This document shows positions 56,101-57,147 of a DNA stretch of 57,147 nt, one piece after another (position 1 is the stretch's first letter; every line of letters starts with the position of its first letter). The translations under genes and the position numbers were made by a program. The notes beneath the pieces are model-generated. The model did no database searches. It had not been told where the DNA came from and was given only the letters and a program-made list of their open reading frames with translations. This DNA comes from Micavibrio sp. (lineage in GTDB: Bacteria > Pseudomonadota > Alphaproteobacteria > UBA9219): the NCBI GenBank assembly GCA_020718105.1, contig DYDA01000015.1:1-57147 (forward strand). Reading direction: 5' to 3'.

Positions 56101-57147
56101 CGAGATTTATGAAGGCGCAACCCCCGCATGGTTCACGCTGACGACCTCCGCCACAGCGGGCAGCACGATGTATCTGGGCGCGGACGCCACGCATACCTCG
56201 CCCTCGCGTAGTGACGACGTAACGACGGGGTTGTTCAGTGATGCGGCGGGGACGGTGGCGATCAGCAGCGCAGGCACCGAAGCCTTGCGCGTGACAGCAG
56301 CAGGCAGCGTGGGAATCGGTGCGACTGCGCCCGCGGATAAGCTGGAGGTTGCCGGGGGCTTGCGTGTTGGCGGAACGGGGGGGGGCGCGACGTTGAGTGG
56401 TGCTATTAATTCCTCGCAAAACACAATTACAGTAAACAACGCATCGGGCTTTCCCAACTCAGGAAGGATTTCTGTTCAATCTGGGGACTACGGCGAAATC
56501 ATGACCTATACGGGAAAAAGTGGAAACACTTTAACCGGTGTGACGCGAGGGCTTGATGGCACGAGTGGAACGGCTTTTTCCTCTGGCGCTACTGTGGTTT
56601 ATTTTGTGATCAGTAGCAATTCTATGCAGAATGGCCCAACTATCTTTTTAACGTCAGGGGGGCTTCTTTCTCTGGGATACAGTCAATATACGGGACGATC
56701 ACCTTCTAATGCAGGAATGGGGCTTATGGTGGGCTATAATACAAGGGCTGGATGGGCCTCTGCTTCCATAGGCAATGCAGCAATAGCAACAGGGGTCTCT
56801 TCCTTTGCTGCTGGGCAGAACATCTCTGCTTCTGGTGCTTCCAGTGCTGCTTTTGGTGGAGATAATGTTGTATCATCGGGGGGGAGTTCTTTTGCTTCAG
56901 GAAAAAACTCTACTGCATCAGGGGAGGCGTCTGCTGTTTTTAATTATGGTACTAGAGCTACGGCTTATGCCTCAATGGCCATTGGGCGCTACAACGTTGG
57001 TGGCGGGACGGGGACGAGTTGGGTGGATGCCGATCCGTTGTTTGAAATCGGTATTGGTGCCACTGCGACGTCAAGAACTAATGCGATGACGGTTTTAAAA
57101 AATGGCAATATCGCCATCGGTGCGGCGGCGGTGACGAGTGGGACGAG
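47108..57147 (+). CDS. Giant modular repeat/fibre protein, 3' end beyond the window
   Basis: The frame is open from 47045 to the window edge; from the likely GTG start at 47108 (GAGGG 4 bp upstream) it has over 3,340 codons. Order: one membrane segment (about 38-58, SGFAIAPILYLLALAGVASG); a Cys-containing domain with DPWGHFYVYCRWEN; 22-26-residue tail-fibre-like repeats (278-465); a tail-fibre segment with DFVIRRYSDAG; then seven blocks of 17-residue NTAVGYxAL repeats separated by framework cassettes; finally GVTRGLDGTSGTAFSSGATV and Ser/Ala/Gly-rich YadA-head-like repeats. Phage tail fibres with a chaperone-of-endosialidase (S74) end have such repeats, but no phage genes are near and the end is unseen. 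No stop was found on reading through. Confidence 0.85.
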   Translation, partial: MEKTIKPQPIKRGSLRFGQKRKGEGCACESRPHDSRSGFAIAPILYLLALAGVASGVLFSNISQVLRSNINVTNATTAKNDIAGAITTLSATAKLSADLSLLCPPTSGAVSADCTVVPSIPEKLVLFDDVAAGDQSKRPTNYAIADDSGSPAEAGVFAAAAGIKQLDPWGHFYVYCRWENPRATADAPAIKVISAGANATLETKCGDDTPKGDDQMNSLTVGSAIQRAAVWQDTGSSVEYGQTGNKVSVSDLGVITATGLIVNTATFGELFLTSPLPIVSGGTGASTAATARVNLGSGTTGDSLFLASTATGARNTLGATSIGHYLFAGSSLVAATASAARLELLGASAVGNDLFVATDAAAGRGVLGATAMGDYLFSSGAYVAATATAVRATLLGAGAIGDAVFLSGDVDTAQTALGATAVGKAVFMAANAAAGRTALGGGAVGSPLFTAGDQATAWSILGLTGTSGTLNVDITGEAGSVDGANITGTVPIAHGGTGSGTASGALDNLFGGDISPTTALNVDRIGANSLDSGKLTNIVAAGTYNQVDVDSAGRVTSGSFVLPLTDRITDGVGDSITATSTNGGMLLFSTASSTQMVLTATGSLGLGITEPAEKLHIFGGNTRISGPSDGYRELQFATSTNSKRWVVAADDSTETGSGDTGSDFVIRRYSDAGVAATVLNIDRATGNASFAGSVAATGGFLGYFTGTFDGTYIGTISGSVLLGTDATHANPQRSADATTGLFSGAAAQVSTAIAGTERLKVTATGTITYGGVDVGAITNAYYIAGTKILHQPASDTTSIGLGSGTLAAQTATNLNNTAVGYQALAATTTGYNTAVGYMALYSSTTGMGNTAVGYRAFYANTTGSGNTANGFQALSSNTTGNYNTVMGLNSMLYNATGYNNVTMGAGAARNITASSNVAIGFDALTGDSATANRLTGGYNTAVGHESLKAVMTTANENTALGRRAGYTVTTGSDNVIAGASVASTTLTTGSSNILIGTSSAVDTPAAATSSYLNIGNAIKLDMTAVTATNPIISMPALDNTSIAVGLGTLAAQTATNLYNTAVGVGALAATTTGWNTAVGYGALQVDTTGKTNTAIGYASLNKTTTGGANTAVGQEAAFSNTSGSGNAAIGRQALYSNTTGNNNVAHGVSALFYNTTGGANTAVGQETLNRNTTGNYNTASGYYAAYYTNGQYNTAIGNAALLGDSATANWLTGSYNTALGYTSLSKVMTTAGNNTALGAASGSMITTGASNVIVGPSVASTTLTTGSSNILIGTSSAVDTPAAGTSNWLNIGNTIYGDLSLGSVAIGAAAVTSGTSLDLSSRTDSLLLPKGTTAQQPVGVEGMVRYNNDLHSIEIYEGSTPAWFTLTTSATAGSTMYLGADSTHTSPSRSDDVTTGLFSDAANEVSTAIAGTEVLRVTATGTITYGGVDVGAITNAYYIAGTKVLHQPASDTTSIGLGSGTLAAQTATNLGNTAVGVGALATTTTEKNTAVGYRALYSNTTASNTAIGYKALYSTTTGYNNTALGQEAFYSNTRGAGGTAIGHGALYSNTEGWVNTAVGYGSLGANTIGSNNAAHGYESLRYANDGSYNTAIGARAMYGNSATANWLTGDYNTAVGAESLKVVQTTANSNTTLGHQTGFLVTTGASNLILGASVGSTVLTTGSSNILIGTSNAVTTPAAATSNWLNIGNTIYGDLSTGRVAMGTGATSVTAGAVLDLSGATGATQSSLIVPKDSEANRPAGVTGMIRYNTDTASVEFYQGAVPAWYSLGSTATAGSTMYLGADSTHTSPSRSDDVTTGLFSDAAATVKTAIAGTERLKVSATGIEAAGNINVAAITNYYSIAGTKILHQPASDTTSIGLGSSALAAQTVTNMMNTALGYQALQSATGISENTAIGYTALKANVGWANTAIGSRALAGNTTGHGNVAVGTWASSALNVNDLVSIGYNTGGGSSTVVIGSQAGAWGVSNVAIGSNAMRNAGNNYNVGLGSDVLYASHGDSNTGVGASALYQTATAANNTAVGKSAGYTNTTGSNNTILGYTVASTTLATGSSNILIGTSSAVDTPAADTSKYLNIGNAIKLDMTAVTATNPIISMPVLDNTSIAVGLGALAAQTATNLGNTAVGVGALAATTTGNNNVAVGVSALGSNTTGKQNVVIGRSALVTGTANNSNIAIGYFAKASAGGSENIAIGEQALKNNGGSDNTAVGHLVMNASYGGGLSSAFGVQALYHVNGSYNVGMGANVLYNTVTAVNNTAVGTSAGYANVTGSNNTILGYQVGYTTLASGSSNILIGTSSAVDTPAAATSNWLNIGNTIYGDLSLGSVAIGAAAVTSGTSLDLSSRTDSLLLPKGTTAQQPVGVEGMVRYNNDLHSIEIYEGSTPAWFTLTTSATAGSTMYLGADATHTSPSRSDDVTTGLFSDAAQTVSVATNGTQRLIVTSTGSVGIGTATPAQELSVAGDINVEAITNAYYIAGTKVLHQPVSDTTSIGLGSGTLAAQTATNLYSTAVGVGALAATTSGYNTAVGYRALYSSATGTSNTAVGYRALYANTTGIDNTALGHDVLHSNTTGGWNTAAGYVALYSNTTGEGNTAYGLWTLRENTTGGQNTAHGAWALQKTTTGSQNTANGYAALSHALGSSNTAVGYNALYGDTATANWLTGSYNVAVGRESLKAVMTTAASNTALGYLSGGTITTGASNLILGPSVASTTLTTGSSNILIGTSSAVDTPAAATSSYLNIGNAIKLDMTAVTATNPIISMPVLDNTSIGVGLGTLAAQTATNLGNTAVGVGALATTTTGDNTAIGYRALNSTTTGTQNTAVGGDALNRTTVGIRNTAVGDVALYWNSSGNRNTAVGVWSLFSNTTGGQNTAGGYRALYATSTGSSNTAFGHYAGDNITTGSNNTILGNEVGNTNLATGSNNILIGTSDAVDTPAAATSNWLNIGNTIYGDLSLGSVAIGAAAVTSGTSLDLSSRTDSLLLPKGTTAQQPVGVEGMVRYNTDLHSIEIYEGATPAWFTLTTSATAGSTMYLGADATHTSPSRSDDVTTGLFSDAAGTVAISSAGTEALRVTAAGSVGIGATAPADKLEVAGGLRVGGTGGGATLSGAINSSQNTITVNNASGFPNSGRISVQSGDYGEIMTYTGKSGNTLTGVTRGLDGTSGTAFSSGATVVYFVISSNSMQNGPTIFLTSGGLLSLGYSQYTGRSPSNAGMGLMVGYNTRAGWASASIGNAAIATGVSSFAAGQNISASGASSAAFGGDNVVSSGGSSFASGKNSTASGEASAVFNYGTRATAYASMAIGRYNVGGGTGTSWVDADPLFEIGIGATATSRTNAMTVLKNGNIAIGAAAVTSGT
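47938..48500 (+). repeat. About eight tail-fibre-like 22-26-residue repeats in the giant protein
   Basis: Starting at VSGGTGASTAATARVNLG, units with the pattern A-A-R-x-x-LGA-x-A-x-G-x-x-LF-x-A recur (GARNTLGATSIGHYLFAG, GRGVLGATAMGDYLFSSG, GRTALGGGAVGSPLFTAG). The GGTG-x-T-A-A-x-A-R-x-N-L-G motif is common in phage tail fibres and collar proteins. Confidence 0.8.
50138..50211 (+). repeat. Second framework type (AIKLDMTAV cassette), copy 1
   Basis: Encodes YLNIGNAIKLDMTAVTATNP and IISMP. It is identical at all 74 bp to 53315-53388; a third, slightly different copy starts at 55295. It alternates with the 117-codon cassette as the joint between repeat blocks. Confidence 0.88.
50963..51313 (+). 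repeat. 117-codon framework cassette, copy A
   Basis: Runs from SNWLNIGNTIYGDLS through VEGMVRYNNDLHSIEIYEGS and YLGADSTHTSPSRSDD to LFSDAA. Copies B (54014-54364) and C (55898-56248) have exactly the same length; a fourth (52151-52519) is diverged and six codons longer. Confidence 0.9.
52151..52519 (+). repeat. Framework cassette, diverged copy D
   Basis: Same order as copy A but with many substitutions and six extra codons (MATGTGATSVTAGAVLDLSG-like region, then GMIRYNTDTASVEFYQGA). It ends with the shared YLGADSTHTSPSRSDD segment. Confidence 0.85.
53315..53388 (+). repeat. Second framework type, copy 2
   Basis: All 74 bp match 50138-50211. The flanking sequence differs (MPALDNTS in copy 1, MPVLDNTS here), so identity is confined to the cassette core. 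Confidence 0.88.
54014..54364 (+). repeat. 117-codon framework cassette, copy B
   Basis: Shares a 74-bp identical tract with copy A (54179-54252 with 51128-51201), including third codon positions, while other parts differ at many synonymous sites. Confidence 0.9.
55295..55368 (+). repeat. Second framework type, copy 3
   Basis: Encodes the same residues as copies 1 and 2 (YLNIGNAIKLDMTAVTATNP) with a few synonymous changes (AACATCGGCA in place of AATATCGGTA). Confidence 0.85.
55898..56248 (+). repeat. 117-codon framework cassette, copy C
   Basis: Shares a 65-bp identical tract with copy A at a different place (55916-55980 with 50981-51045). Part of the same motif (ATCGCCATCGG...GTGACGAG) recurs at the window end (57110-57147), so another copy probably begins there. 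Confidence 0.9.

Noticed and set aside
47108-57147. Prophage or tail-fibre operon
   Set aside because: No capsid, terminase, portal, integrase, holin or tail assembly gene is present in the window, and the upstream neighbours are conserved core genes. Sequence beyond 57147 could still change this.

Overview
The window reads as chromosomal DNA of a free-living alphaproteobacterium, probably deep-branching (Rhodospirillales- or Micavibrionales-like; lineage is my inference). It has moderate GC and dense gene packing with many 4-bp start/stop overlaps. Typical alphaproteobacterial gene orders are present: leuS-lptE-holA, rph-rdgB-hemW, and the secB / Tim44-like / mltA / smr / hinT cluster. It also has a phasin, DUF2336 and DUF3576 proteins, and an NDUFA9-like protein. 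Nothing in the first 46.7 kb looks like a prophage.

Layout. 0.2-4.1 kb: ymdB-type phosphoesterase, then pepA-holC-ribF. 4.3-9.2 kb: a non-canonical Hsp70, a DUF3576 lipoprotein, a porin and tRNA-Lys(CUU). 9.2-14.9 kb: a TrpF-like protein, gatCA, and a tightly overlapping set ruvX-hemG-NDUFA9-like-WD40. 14.9-22.6 kb: SDR, ndk, a tyrosine phosphatase, a GNAT enzyme, a phasin with a likely PhaR operator, a DD-carboxypeptidase with SPOR domain, apt and DUF2336. 22.6-26.7 kb: leuS-lptE-holA. 26.8-29.5 kb: unknown small proteins, a decayed 3' copy of the lpoA-like gene, a 30-bp perfect palindrome and a transposase remnant. 29.5-38.2 kb: rph-rdgB-hemW, a secreted unknown, gyrB, a TPP riboswitch in front of an unrecognised gene, and hemN. 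38.4-46.7 kb: OmpA-like protein, lpoA-like lipoprotein, rsmI, rpsD with a structured leader, small genes, secB, Tim44-like, mltA, smr and hinT.

46.7-57.1 kb is different. After a 179-bp element with perfect 32-bp inverted ends, one reading frame stays open from about 47.1 kb to the window edge, more than 3,300 codons. It encodes a giant surface or fibre protein. It starts with a single membrane segment of pilin-like character, followed by phage-tail-fibre-like repeats and seven blocks of 17-residue YadA-head-like repeats (NTAVGYxAL type). Near-identical framework cassettes separate the blocks. The framework DNA is homogenised (identical tracts of 65-74 bp) while the repeats between are varied. 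I consider this the most interesting object in the window.

Functional themes: haem synthesis enzymes that can act without oxygen (HemG, HemN, and the haem chaperone HemW); cell-envelope maintenance (LptE, LpoA-like, MltA, DD-carboxypeptidase, OmpA-like, porin); polyhydroxyalkanoate storage (phasin); and a large surface structure.
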